Shown here: one piece after another, positions 8,218 to 15,267 of the stretch
How the letters are laid out: each line of letters starts with the position of its first letter
How positions within the stretch are numbered: the first letter of the stretch is position 1
NCBI GenBank assembly: GCA_900552465.1
Contig: URZO01000032.1
Location: 1-38,450, forward strand
Reading direction: 5' to 3'
DNA from: an uncultured Parabacteroides sp.
GTDB taxonomy: Bacteria; Bacteroidota; Bacteroidia; Bacteroidales; Tannerellaceae
Length of the DNA stretch: 38,450 nucleotides
Made by a program: the position numbers and the translations under genes
Notes under the pieces: model-generated
What the model was told of the DNA's origin: nothing
Seen by the model: the letters and a program-made list of their open reading frames with translations, nothing else
Databases searched by the model: none

Positions 8218-8595
8218 TTATTTAGCAGGTAAAATCTCAATCCAGTAATCGTCCGGGTCGTTGATGAAGTACAAGCCCATCTCCGTGTTCTCGAAGCAGA
8301 TACATCCGAGCTCGCGGTGATATTCGCGCACCTCGTCATAATTGCCTGCCACGCGGAAACAGAGGTGGCTTTCGTTATCGCCTAACTCGTAGGCTTCTTT
8401 TTTGTCACGCAGCCAGGTCAGTTCCAGCAGGAAGTCGGTTTCGTTGTCTGTGAGGTAAACCAGGATGAACGAACCGTCTGCCGCTTCTTTGCGGTGGTGT
8501 TCTTTCAGTCCGAGCGCTTTGTTGTAAAACGCAATACTCTTGTCCAGATCGAGGACATTAATATTAAAATGATCAAATCTACTCTTTATCTCCAT
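8218..8595 (-). CDS. VOC-superfamily protein, glyoxalase I type
   Basis: 125 residues with two beta-alpha-beta-beta-beta modules, the size of a bacterial glyoxalase I. The four expected metal ligands are in place: His9 (FDHFN), Glu58 (LLELTW), His77 (ESHLCF) and Glu120 (WIEIL). This matches the H/E/H/E pattern of E. coli GloA, which isomerises the methylglyoxal-glutathione hemithioacetal. Because many Bacteroidales use little glutathione, the thiol or even the reaction may differ, so I do not assign gloA. It lies 50 bases downstream of the MBL gene on the same strand, probably in one transcript. The gap carries an AT-rich heptad tract. Confidence 0.85.
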   Translation of the reverse strand: MEIKSRFDHFNINVLDLDKSIAFYNKALGLKEHHRKEAADGSFILVYLTDNETDFLLELTWLRDKKEAYELGDNESHLCFRVAGNYDEVREYHRELGCICFENTEMGLYFINDPDDYWIEILPAK

Positions 8596-8645
8596 AGACT
8601 CTTATTGGTGTTATTTTTTAATTCTTAATTTTTCATTTTTAATTC

Positions 8646-9368
8646 TCAAACCTCCGTCCCTTCTCCCGGCACGGAAATCAGCGCATACCGGCATCCGCGC
8701 GATTCGGCATAAGGGCCGAAAGCCTCTACTTCGGCCGGGCGTTCCCAGAAATGCATCGGGACAAAGATATTAGTTTTGATGCGATCTACGAACTGTTGCG
8801 CCCCCCGCATGAAATCTGTTCCGATACGCGGATCGACCGGGAACATGGCGACATCCAGCTTATCAGTTGCTTTTGCCAGGTCGTCCAGCTCTTTCAGGTA
8901 GTTCTTTTCCGCTTCCGCTACTTCTTCGGGAGTCGATTCGTCTTTCCAGTGCCAGTTGTTCAGGTCGCCGGCATGGAAAAGGCGTTTACCCTCGGCATCG
9001 ATCAGAAAAGAGATGCCGGAGTCCGTCGAACCGAATGCCTCGATTCGCAAGTTCTCGTCTTGATAAGACTCTCCTTTCTTCAGGTAAAGGGCGTCATCCT
9101 TCCCCGCCCGGCGTCTTTTCAGGATATCTTTCGAGAAGATATAGACGATGTCCTTTTTATATGTTTTCCATTTCAACACTTCCGGGTTGAAATGGTCGGG
9201 ATGGAAATGAGAAGCTAATATATATAATGTTCCCGCGCGATTAAGCAACTTCTCGTGTACGAACCCTTTGTCAGGTGACTTTCCCGTATCCTTGAAATAA
9301 TCGATCAGGATGGCAAAGCCGTCCGCCTCGATCGCAAAACCACTGTGATAGATATATGTCAGTCTCAT
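8646..9368 (-). CDS. Metallo-beta-lactamase-fold hydrolase (UlaG-like)
   Basis: 240 residues. The start HSGFAIEADGFAILIDYF is typical of the UlaG/YtnP-like branch of MBL proteins. The metal motif H-F-H-P-D-H is at 54-59, and a further HAGDLNNWHW near 130 supplies a His/Asp pair. MBL proteins hydrolyse esters, lactones or phosphodiesters with Zn or Mn; this branch has few assigned substrates. It is the first gene of an apparent two-gene transcript with the VOC protein, and it has a TATCTTTG box 56 bases upstream. The pairing of an MBL hydrolase with a glyoxalase-type protein is suggestive of aldehyde detoxification (GloB/GloA logic), but the sequence is not of the GloB subclass. Confidence 0.85.
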   Translation of the reverse strand: MRLTYIYHSGFAIEADGFAILIDYFKDTGKSPDKGFVHEKLLNRAGTLYILASHFHPDHFNPEVLKWKTYKKDIVYIFSKDILKRRRAGKDDALYLKKGESYQDENLRIEAFGSTDSGISFLIDAEGKRLFHAGDLNNWHWKDESTPEEVAEAEKNYLKELDDLAKATDKLDVAMFPVDPRIGTDFMRGAQQFVDRIKTNIFVPMHFWERPAEVEAFGPYAESRGCRYALISVPGEGTEV

Positions 9369-9423
9369 TTCTACATTCCTTTCTTTTTATAAACAAAACA
9401 CGGAAAACAGCATTCTTGTTGCG

Positions 9424-9454
9424 CAAAGATAAAATTCTTCTTTTCGATATGAAA
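9424..9454 (-). promoter_or_regulatory. Promoter of the MBL/VOC transcript
   Basis: Minus strand: TTTC (near-match to TTTG) at 9451-9454, 19 bases, then TATCTTTG at 9424-9431. It lies about 55 bases before the ATG at 9368. Confidence 0.45.
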
Positions 9455-9475
9455 GGAAATTAATAGTTAAGAATG

Positions 9476-9506
9476 TTTGTTTTTCAAAATAAAAACAAGA
9501 TATTTG
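9476..9506 (+). promoter_or_regulatory. Promoter of the Rpn-family gene
   Basis: TTTG at 9476-9479, an exact 19-base spacer, then GATATTTG at 9499-9506 (one mismatch to TAnnTTTG). The ATG follows at 9554. It is divergent from the MBL promoter in the same intergenic stretch. Confidence 0.5.
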
Positions 9507-9553
9507 GTGCATCATTCGCCTATTGGATGACAACAACCTAAAACCATATAACT

Positions 9554-10507
9554 ATGGCAACATTTATCAATCCTTTTGTAGATAGGGGCTTCAAGCATCT
9601 TTTCGGACAAGAAGACAGTAAAGAACTCCTTATCGACCTGTTGAACGGCCTGTTCGAAGGTGAACGGTTAATCACGGAATTATCTTTTTTGAATGTAGAA
9701 ATGCCGGCGGAAAGTACGGACGGTCGTGCGGCAGTTTTTGACTTGAAATGTAAGGATAAGGATGGAAGTATTTTTATTGTCGAGGTACAAAATGCTCCCC
9801 AAACTTATTTTTATGAACGAGGATTATACTATCTTTGTCGTATTATCAGTGGTCAGGACCGACGTGGAAATGACTGGAGGTTTGAACTTTATCCGGTATA
9901 TGGTATTTTCCTGCTGAATTTTAAATCCGGAAAAACGGATAAAGTGCGTACCGATATCGTATTGGCAGATCGTGAAACTGGAAAACAGATGAGTGAAACG
10001 ATGCGCCAAATCTATTTGGAGATGCCTTTCTTTAATAAAGAAGAGGCTGAATGTAAAACGAGTTTAGATTATTGGCTTTATACATTAAAGTATATGGAGA
10101 AGTTGGAGACATTACCATTCAAAGGCCAGAAGCAGCTATTTGAAAAATTGGAAAGGTTAGCAAAAATAGTCAACCTGAACAAGAAGGAACGTATGGAATA
10201 CGAAGAAAGCCTCAAAATATATCGGGATAATCAAGGCGTATTAGACTATGCAATAGAGAAAGGATATATGGAAGGGGTAGAAAAAGGTATAAAAGAAGGC
10301 ATAGAAAAGGGGATTAAAGAAGGTATCGAAAAAGGCATGGCAAAAGGAATCGAAAAAGGAATCGAAAAGGGCATTGAAAAAGGTCGAATGGAAGGTAAAC
10401 TTGAAGGTTTGCGTCTTGCTGCTGCCAAAATGAAGGCCCAAGGTTTAGATGCGGCGACTATCATGAACGTTACTGGCCTGGATGCCGAGATAATAGATTC
10501 TCTATAA
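9554..10507 (+). CDS. Rpn/PD-(D/E)XK nuclease family putative transposase
   Basis: 317 residues. The N-terminal part (FINPFVDRGFKHLFGQE, then LIDLLNGLFEGE) is the hallmark of the PD-(D/E)XK nuclease family transposase group related to RpnA recombination-promoting nucleases. The catalytic core is visible as VFDLKCKDKDGSIFIVEVQ near residues 57-76 (D-x-n-E-V-Q). After about residue 238 the protein turns into a tetrapeptide-periodic tail of GIEK/GIKE units ending at about 285, then a short helical end. It has its own promoter and a strong terminator, so it is a single-gene unit. No inverted repeats or target-site duplication bound it, so I do not call it an insertion sequence. Its native role is unproven. 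Confidence 0.85.
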   Translation: MATFINPFVDRGFKHLFGQEDSKELLIDLLNGLFEGERLITELSFLNVEMPAESTDGRAAVFDLKCKDKDGSIFIVEVQNAPQTYFYERGLYYLCRIISGQDRRGNDWRFELYPVYGIFLLNFKSGKTDKVRTDIVLADRETGKQMSETMRQIYLEMPFFNKEEAECKTSLDYWLYTLKYMEKLETLPFKGQKQLFEKLERLAKIVNLNKKERMEYEESLKIYRDNQGVLDYAIEKGYMEGVEKGIKEGIEKGIKEGIEKGMAKGIEKGIEKGIEKGRMEGKLEGLRLAAAKMKAQGLDAATIMNVTGLDAEIIDSL

Positions 10508-10511
10508 GAAG

Positions 10512-10553
10512 AATAGCCCAAAGAGGGGGAGACCTTTTTGGGCTATTTTATTT
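10512..10553 (+). terminator. Intrinsic terminator after the Rpn-family gene
   Basis: A perfect 11-bp stem AATAGCCCAAA / TTTGGGCTATT around a 14-base loop, followed by a TTTATTT tail just past the stop codon. It lies between convergent genes and may also end the purT transcript. Confidence 0.75.
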
Positions 10554-10556
10554 AAC

Positions 10557-11738
10557 TTACAACTTTATCTCCAGCCGATCCATCATCACCCCTGTCTTCC
10601 GGCGTGCATCGGCCACATCCAATCCGCGAGCCAGCAGCACAGCCATACGGCGGTGTCCGTGGACTTCCGGTTTGCCGAAGAAACGCATTTGTGTGTCCGG
10701 TTGTTCCAGGACTTTATCCAGGTTGCCTAATGAAAGCTGTTTACTGTCCCCTTCGACTACTACGGCGCGTGAAGCACCGGCTCCGTGGAACGCGATGTTA
10801 GGTATCGGCAAGCCCAATACCGCGCGGGCATGCAGGGCGAATTGCGAAAGATCCTGTGTGATCATGGTGACCATGCCCGTGTCGTGCGGACGGGGAGAGA
10901 CTTCGCTGAAGATCACCTCTTCGCCTTTTACAAACAACTCGACACCGAAGATGCCACGTCCGCCGAGCGCTTCCGTTATCTTGCCTGCGATTTTGCGTGC
11001 TTTCTCTTTTGCTACGGGGCTCATCGCCTGGGGCTGCCAGGATTCGCGATAGTCGCCGTCGACCTGCACGTGTCCGACCGGTTCCAGGAATGAAGTACCA
11101 CCGATATGGCGAACCGTCAACTGGGTAATCTCATAATCGAAATCCACGAATCCTTCCACGATGACCTTGCCGGCGCCGGCGCGTCCGCCCTCCTGCGCAT
11201 AATGCCAGGCGCGGTCGATATCTTCTTCTTTGCGGATCACGCTCTGTCCGTGGCCGCTTGAACTCATGATCGGCTTAACGACACAAGGCATTCCGATTGT
11301 TTTTACAGCATCTATGAACTCTTCTGCCGTTTCGGCAAAACGGTAAGGCGAAGTCGGCAGGCCCAATTCTTCCGCTGCCAGGCGGCGGATGCCTTCGCGG
11401 TTCATCGTCAGCCAGGTGGCGCGGGCGGTCGGGATGACGTGGAATCCTTCTTTTTCCAGTTCCATCAACGTCTGTGTCGCGATTGCTTCCACTTCCGGAA
11501 CGATATAATCAGGCTTTTCTTTTTCTACGATTTCGCGTAATGCTTCTCCGTCCAGCATCGATACGACGTATGAACGGTGTGCAACCTGCATCGCCGGAGC
11601 GTCCGGATATTTGTCCAGCGCAATCACTTCCACTCCGTAACGCTGCAACTCGATTACAAACTCTTTTCCTAATTCGCCGGAACCGCAAAGTAAAACTTTG
11701 GTCGCGGTGGCCGATTTTGGTGTCCCTATTGTTACCAT
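10557..11738 (-). CDS. purT: Formate-dependent phosphoribosylglycinamide formyltransferase 2
   Basis: 393 residues, the family's normal length. PurT makes formyl-GAR from GAR, formate and ATP in the third step of purine synthesis, without folate. An N-terminal pre-ATP-grasp domain (VLLCGSGELGKEFVIE, near 16-31) is followed by the ATP-grasp fold with CVVKPIMSSSGHGQS near 150-165, the VEGFVDFDYEIT segment, and Mg-binding residues in FSEVSPRPHDTGMVT. A TACCTTTG box at 11778-11785 lies 40 bases before the ATG. It is monocistronic. A highly confident assignment. Confidence 0.96.
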   Translation of the reverse strand: MVTIGTPKSATATKVLLCGSGELGKEFVIELQRYGVEVIALDKYPDAPAMQVAHRSYVVSMLDGEALREIVEKEKPDYIVPEVEAIATQTLMELEKEGFHVIPTARATWLTMNREGIRRLAAEELGLPTSPYRFAETAEEFIDAVKTIGMPCVVKPIMSSSGHGQSVIRKEEDIDRAWHYAQEGGRAGAGKVIVEGFVDFDYEITQLTVRHIGGTSFLEPVGHVQVDGDYRESWQPQAMSPVAKEKARKIAGKITEALGGRGIFGVELFVKGEEVIFSEVSPRPHDTGMVTMITQDLSQFALHARAVLGLPIPNIAFHGAGASRAVVVEGDSKQLSLGNLDKVLEQPDTQMRFFGKPEVHGHRRMAVLLARGLDVADARRKTGVMMDRLEIKL

Positions 11739-11777
11739 ATTATATTAATGTTATATATTTTCTTTCGTTTGGGGATG

Positions 11778-11785
11778 CAAAGGTA
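11778..11785 (-). promoter_or_regulatory. -7 promoter box for purT
   Basis: TACCTTTG on the minus strand matches TAnnTTTG, 40 bases upstream of the purT ATG. The -33 element is unclear. No PurR-like palindrome was recognised. Confidence 0.4.
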
Positions 11786-11921
11786 CGCTAATCTTGGCAA
11801 TAGAAAGAAATGAACCGGTAAAAAGTATTGCCGGATGGCAGGATAAAAATGGATGGCCAAAGTTGGCTGTTAGGGTGAAATGGTGTATTTTCGTCGGCTG
11901 CAAACAAGTAAATACGGAATT

Positions 11922-12449
11922 ATGGAATACATAAATATAGACTCTTCAAAACATTCCCTCTATAGCCCATTCAAGAACCTTTATTCGATCAGCTTCCCTA
12001 TTTTCGAGCAGAGAACGGAAATGCAACAGGAAAAGGCTTTCGCTTCTACCCGTTATCATTTGACCGGATACGAAGAAAACAATGTCTTTATAGGGTTTAT
12101 CTCTTACTGGGAGTTTGACGGATCTGTTTATATCGAGCATTTTGCCGTTAACCGGGAATTGAGAGGCGCGGGATACGGAAGCGCCATCTTGCGTGATTTC
12201 ATCCGGTCGACGGAAAAAATCGTCCTGTTGGAAATCGATCCGGTCGTCGATGAGGTTTCAGAAGCACGCTTGAGGTTCTATAAAAGATGCGGTTTCCATG
12301 AAAATCCCTATCCGCATACTCATCCCCCTTATCGCGACGGCTATCATGCACATCCTTTAGTCATCCTTACCACCCAACGGGGGATAACGGAAAAGGAGTA
12401 CCAGACTTTTTATAAGGAGCTGACTGATGTTGTGATGGATAAGAAATAG
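11922..12449 (+). CDS. GNAT family N-acetyltransferase
   Basis: 175 residues from the ATG at 11922. An upstream ATG at 11880 would add 14 residues with no family resemblance, so I use the internal start. The acetyl-CoA loop is clear: HFAVNRELRGAGYGSAILRDF near 90-110 (R-G-x-G-Y-G), after the beta-strand GFISYWEFDGSVYIEHF. The end (HAHPLVILTTQRGIT) is seen in GNAT proteins of the Acetyltransf_1 type in Bacteroidetes. The acceptor substrate cannot be inferred. The next gene begins 29 bases downstream on the same strand, so the two may be co-transcribed. Confidence 0.85.
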   Translation: MEYINIDSSKHSLYSPFKNLYSISFPIFEQRTEMQQEKAFASTRYHLTGYEENNVFIGFISYWEFDGSVYIEHFAVNRELRGAGYGSAILRDFIRSTEKIVLLEIDPVVDEVSEARLRFYKRCGFHENPYPHTHPPYRDGYHAHPLVILTTQRGITEKEYQTFYKELTDVVMDKK

Positions 12450-12478
12450 CTGGAAAATAAATAGAAAAGATAGAGCGT

Positions 12479-12850
12479 ATGAATGTCGAAGAATTTAGAG
12501 AATATTGCCTCTCATTGAAAGGCGTATATGAGAAGATGCCCTTCCCGAATGTGGCGGATAAGTATAGCCGGGATGTCCTGTGTTTTTATGTGGGAAGCAA
12601 ATGGTTCTGTTTTGTAAATATCGAAGTGTTTGACTTTTGCTGTATCAAATGCAACCCTGAAGAGTCGGGAGAGTTACAAGCCCGGTATTCCGGCATAACT
12701 CCCGGTTGGCATATGAATAAGAAATATTGGATTAGCGTTTATTTCAATCAGGATGTTTCGGACAACAAGATCAAAGAACTTGTAAAAGACTCATATGATA
12801 TTGTCTTTCAGTCTCTCTCCAAAAAAGAAAAAGAAGCATTCTTAATATAA
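12479..12850 (+). CDS. MmcQ/YjbR family DNA-binding-fold protein
   Basis: 123 residues with the MmcQ/YjbR signature: MNVEEFREYCLSLKGV...MPFPN at the start, FYVGSKWFCFVNIE in the middle, and GWHMNKKYWISVYF followed by a KELVKDSYDIVFQSL helix near the end. The family adopts a double-wing fold similar to DNA-binding proteins, but no molecular function is established. It sits 29 bases after the GNAT gene and directly before the palindrome-bearing gap. Confidence 0.88.
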   Translation: MNVEEFREYCLSLKGVYEKMPFPNVADKYSRDVLCFYVGSKWFCFVNIEVFDFCCIKCNPEESGELQARYSGITPGWHMNKKYWISVYFNQDVSDNKIKELVKDSYDIVFQSLSKKEKEAFLI

Positions 12851-12917
12851 TGTATAGGGAGATATTTTTGCCGATGTAGGAGATAATTTGGAAGGGCAAG
12901 CATCTAAAATTAGTTCA

Positions 12918-13035
12918 CCTCCCACTTAATCCTTGTCCGACCCGGGTCAAACAGTTGTCTGACACTCGTCGAACAGCTGTCCGACCTTCGTCAAACAGCC
13001 GTTCGACCCGGGTCGGACAAGGATTGGGTGGGAGG
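12918..13035. repeat. 118-bp imperfect palindrome
   Basis: The whole stretch is one inverted repeat centred on CAGCTG at 12974-12979. By hand alignment 48 of 59 base pairs match. The outer 35-base arms (12918-12952 and 13001-13035) match at 32 positions, and two of the three differences would be G-U pairs in plus-strand RNA. No T-run follows, so it is not a typical terminator. It lies between the YjbR gene and the ABC efflux operon. Confidence 0.85.
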
Positions 13036-13110
13036 CGATCGGAATTAGATGCCGGGACAATCGGAATTACAAGGCAGTCGGCTGGTTTTTACACGGCAGG
13101 CCGCCGGTCT
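12935..13110. repeat. 22-bp-period tandem repeat array
   Basis: Four clear units start at 12935, 12957, 12979 and 13001. Each begins with a GTYYGAC-type half and continues with a GTC-RRAC-type half, so each unit is itself nearly palindromic (e.g. GTCCGACCCGGGTCAAAC). More diverged units continue in the same register: the string ATCGGAATTA recurs at 13038 and 13060, and GGCAG recurs near 13073 and 13095. Since 22 is not a multiple of 3, the array is not protein-coding. Confidence 0.75.
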
Positions 13111-13202
13111 GAAGTAGTAAGCCCTTTTTCCCGGCCTTGCATCGGGTTGTTAATATATTGTAATAATCAGTACTATGTGATACAAGGTATTTTGTTAGAT
13201 CC

Positions 13203-13210
13203 TATATTTG
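13203..13210 (+). promoter_or_regulatory. -7 promoter box for the ABC efflux operon
   Basis: TATATTTG matches TAnnTTTG and would give a leader of roughly 80 bases before the ATG at 13296. The -33 region lacks a clear TTTG, so activation or the upstream repeat array may matter. That last point is inference. Confidence 0.45.
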
Positions 13211-13295
13211 TGGCAATAAATAACAAAATAGTTTCCTTTTTGTGTAACGATTTTTCAAAATGTTCGTCTAATAGATAAAAGCAACTACAAATATC

Positions 13296-13979
13296 ATGAT
13301 TCATCTGGAAGGAATTAACAAAACGTATTTCAATGGTGCACCGCTGCACGTCTTGAAAGGCATAGACTTGGATATAGAAAAGGGAGAGATGGTCTCTATT
13401 ATGGGTGCGTCAGGATCAGGAAAATCCACTTTGCTGAATATTTTGGGAATACTGGATACATACGATACGGGAACTTACACCTTAAACGGGCAGTTGATCC
13501 GCAACCTGAGCGAAACCCGTGCGGCAGAGCTGCGTAACCGGATGATCGGTTTCATCTTCCAGTCCTTTAATCTGATTTCATTCAAAAATGCGATGGAGAA
13601 TGTGGCTTTACCTTTGTACTATCAGGGTCTGAACCGCAAGAAAAGGAATGCGATGGCGATGGAATATCTGGATATGGTCGGCCTGAGAGACTGGGCGGAA
13701 CATATGCCGAATGAAATGTCCGGCGGACAGAAACAACGTGTTGCCATAGCCCGCGCCCTGATTGCCAAACCACAGGTGATCCTGGCAGACGAACCGACCG
13801 GGGCTCTCGACAGTAAGACGACGGTCGAGGTGATGGAACTTCTCCGTAATGTAAATAAGGAAGGGCTGACGATGGTAATCGTTACGCACGAACAATCTGT
13901 GGCTGATGCCACTGACCGTATTGTCCGTGTGAAAGACGGCCTGATAGAAACAATCGAAAAGGGACAGGGCCATGTTTGA
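13296..13979 (+). CDS. ABC transporter ATPase, MacB/LolD type
   Basis: 227 residues, a stand-alone nucleotide-binding domain. Walker A GASGSGKS is at 37-44, the Q-loop glutamine at 89 (FIFQSFNL), the signature MSGGQKQR at 141-148, Walker B VILADE at 161-166, the D-loop ALDS at 170-173, and the switch histidine at 198 (VTHEQ). This is the MacB/LolD/FtsE subclass, which powers mechanotransmission rather than pore transport. It opens the five-gene efflux operon and overlaps the next gene by 8 bases, so translation is probably coupled. Confidence 0.94.
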   Translation: MIHLEGINKTYFNGAPLHVLKGIDLDIEKGEMVSIMGASGSGKSTLLNILGILDTYDTGTYTLNGQLIRNLSETRAAELRNRMIGFIFQSFNLISFKNAMENVALPLYYQGLNRKKRNAMAMEYLDMVGLRDWAEHMPNEMSGGQKQRVAIARALIAKPQVILADEPTGALDSKTTVEVMELLRNVNKEGLTMVIVTHEQSVADATDRIVRVKDGLIETIEKGQGHV

Positions 13980-15237
13980 TTTTGACAACTTTCGCGAGAT
14001 ATGGAGCACGATCAAAAAGAATAAGCTCCGTACGTTCCTGACCGGCTTCTCGGTGGCATGGGGGATCTTCATGCTGATTGTCTTGTTAGGTGCCGGAAAC
14101 GGGATGAGGAATGGGATCATGTCTAACTTCCGGAATTTCAGTTTGAACCGGGTGGAGACATGGCCGCGCTACACAAGTAAGCCCTATCAAGGAATGCAGA
14201 CGAATCGGCGAATCGAATATAAAGATGAAGACTTGATTGCCATACCGCGTGAAAATCCCGAAGTAGATTTGATTACGGCGAGTATCAGCAGGGGCGATAC
14301 GCTTTCCTATGGCGAAGAATATAACGCTTACTCCCTGAACGGCGTACATCCGTCAAAGGCTATCATTGACAATATCAGGATGACGGTGGGCAATGGGCGT
14401 TTTATCAATGATATAGATGTGCGGGAAAAGAGAAAAGTGATTGTTCTCAGTCCCCGTATGAAAGAGGTGCTCTTTAAAGGGGCTGACCCGCTCGGCAAAT
14501 ATGTGAATGCAGGAAGTGTCGCCTACCAGGTGATCGGCGTTTATAAAGCGGAGGACAATGATAATAATGCTCCGGCATATATCCCTTTCAGTACGGCTCA
14601 GACCTTATATAATGCCGGGTACGGCCTGGATGACATCATCTTTACCATTAACGGTATTTCCACGCAAGAAGAATATGACGCTTTTGAGAAACGTTTCCGC
14701 CAACAGATGGGGTTGCGCCATAAGTTCGATCCGGAAGACCGGAGGGCGATCGGTATGTGGAGCACACTCGAAGAATTTATGATGCTGAACGGGATACTGA
14801 ACGGTATTGCCCTGTTTATCTGGATTATCGGTATCGGGACACTGACTGCCGGAATTGTAGGCGTCAGCAATATCATGCTGATCACGGTACGTGAACGGAC
14901 AAGGGAGTTCGGTATCCGGAAAGCGATAGGGGCGACTCCTTTTTCGATCCTGAAACTGATTATAGTCGAGTCGATCCTGATTACGGCGGTGTTCGGCTAT
15001 TTGGGGATGGTGCTGGGAATCGGACTGACGGAAGGGATCAATGCCGTTATGGAAATGATGAATGCCGGAAAGAATGTTTCGCAGGATGACATGAGTATCT
15101 TCCTGAATCCGACGGTAAACCTGAGTGTGGCACTGTCCGCAACGGCTCTGATTATCGGTGCTGGCGTATTGGCCGGCTATTTCCCGGCCCGTAAAGCTGT
15201 CAAGATTACGGCTATCGAAGCCATGCGCGATGAATAA
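13972..15237 (+). CDS. MacB/FtsX-type ABC permease, first of two
   Basis: 421 residues. The N-terminal transmembrane helix near 20-42 (LTGFSVAWGIFMLIVLLGAGNGM) is followed by a large MacB-type periplasmic domain (about 45-270) and an FtsX domain with three helices (about 275-415) containing RERTREFGIRKAIGATPFSI, the classic coupling motif. The C-terminus PARKAVKITAIEAMRDE is also diagnostic. It overlaps the ATPase gene by 8 bases. Because a second, distinct permease follows, the two probably form a heterodimer on an ATPase pair. That pairing is inference. Confidence 0.92.
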   Translation: MFDFDNFREIWSTIKKNKLRTFLTGFSVAWGIFMLIVLLGAGNGMRNGIMSNFRNFSLNRVETWPRYTSKPYQGMQTNRRIEYKDEDLIAIPRENPEVDLITASISRGDTLSYGEEYNAYSLNGVHPSKAIIDNIRMTVGNGRFINDIDVREKRKVIVLSPRMKEVLFKGADPLGKYVNAGSVAYQVIGVYKAEDNDNNAPAYIPFSTAQTLYNAGYGLDDIIFTINGISTQEEYDAFEKRFRQQMGLRHKFDPEDRRAIGMWSTLEEFMMLNGILNGIALFIWIIGIGTLTAGIVGVSNIMLITVRERTREFGIRKAIGATPFSILKLIIVESILITAVFGYLGMVLGIGLTEGINAVMEMMNAGKNVSQDDMSIFLNPTVNLSVALSATALIIGAGVLAGYFPARKAVKITAIEAMRDE

Positions 15238-15267
15238 TTCATAATTCAAAATTCATAATTCAATATT

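Noticed and set aside
9554..10507. Calling the Rpn-family gene an insertion sequence
   Set aside because: No terminal inverted repeats or target duplications were found around it; it has its own promoter and terminator like a resident gene.
12935..13022. The 22-bp units read as a mini CRISPR array
   Set aside because: Units are contiguous with no spacers, each is internally palindromic, and there are no cas genes in the window.
12955..13278. A plus-strand reading frame of 107 residues across the palindrome region
   Set aside because: It runs through the 22-bp repeats in a register not divisible by 3, its product is low-complexity Arg/Ser-rich at the start, and it contains the likely promoter of the ABC operon.
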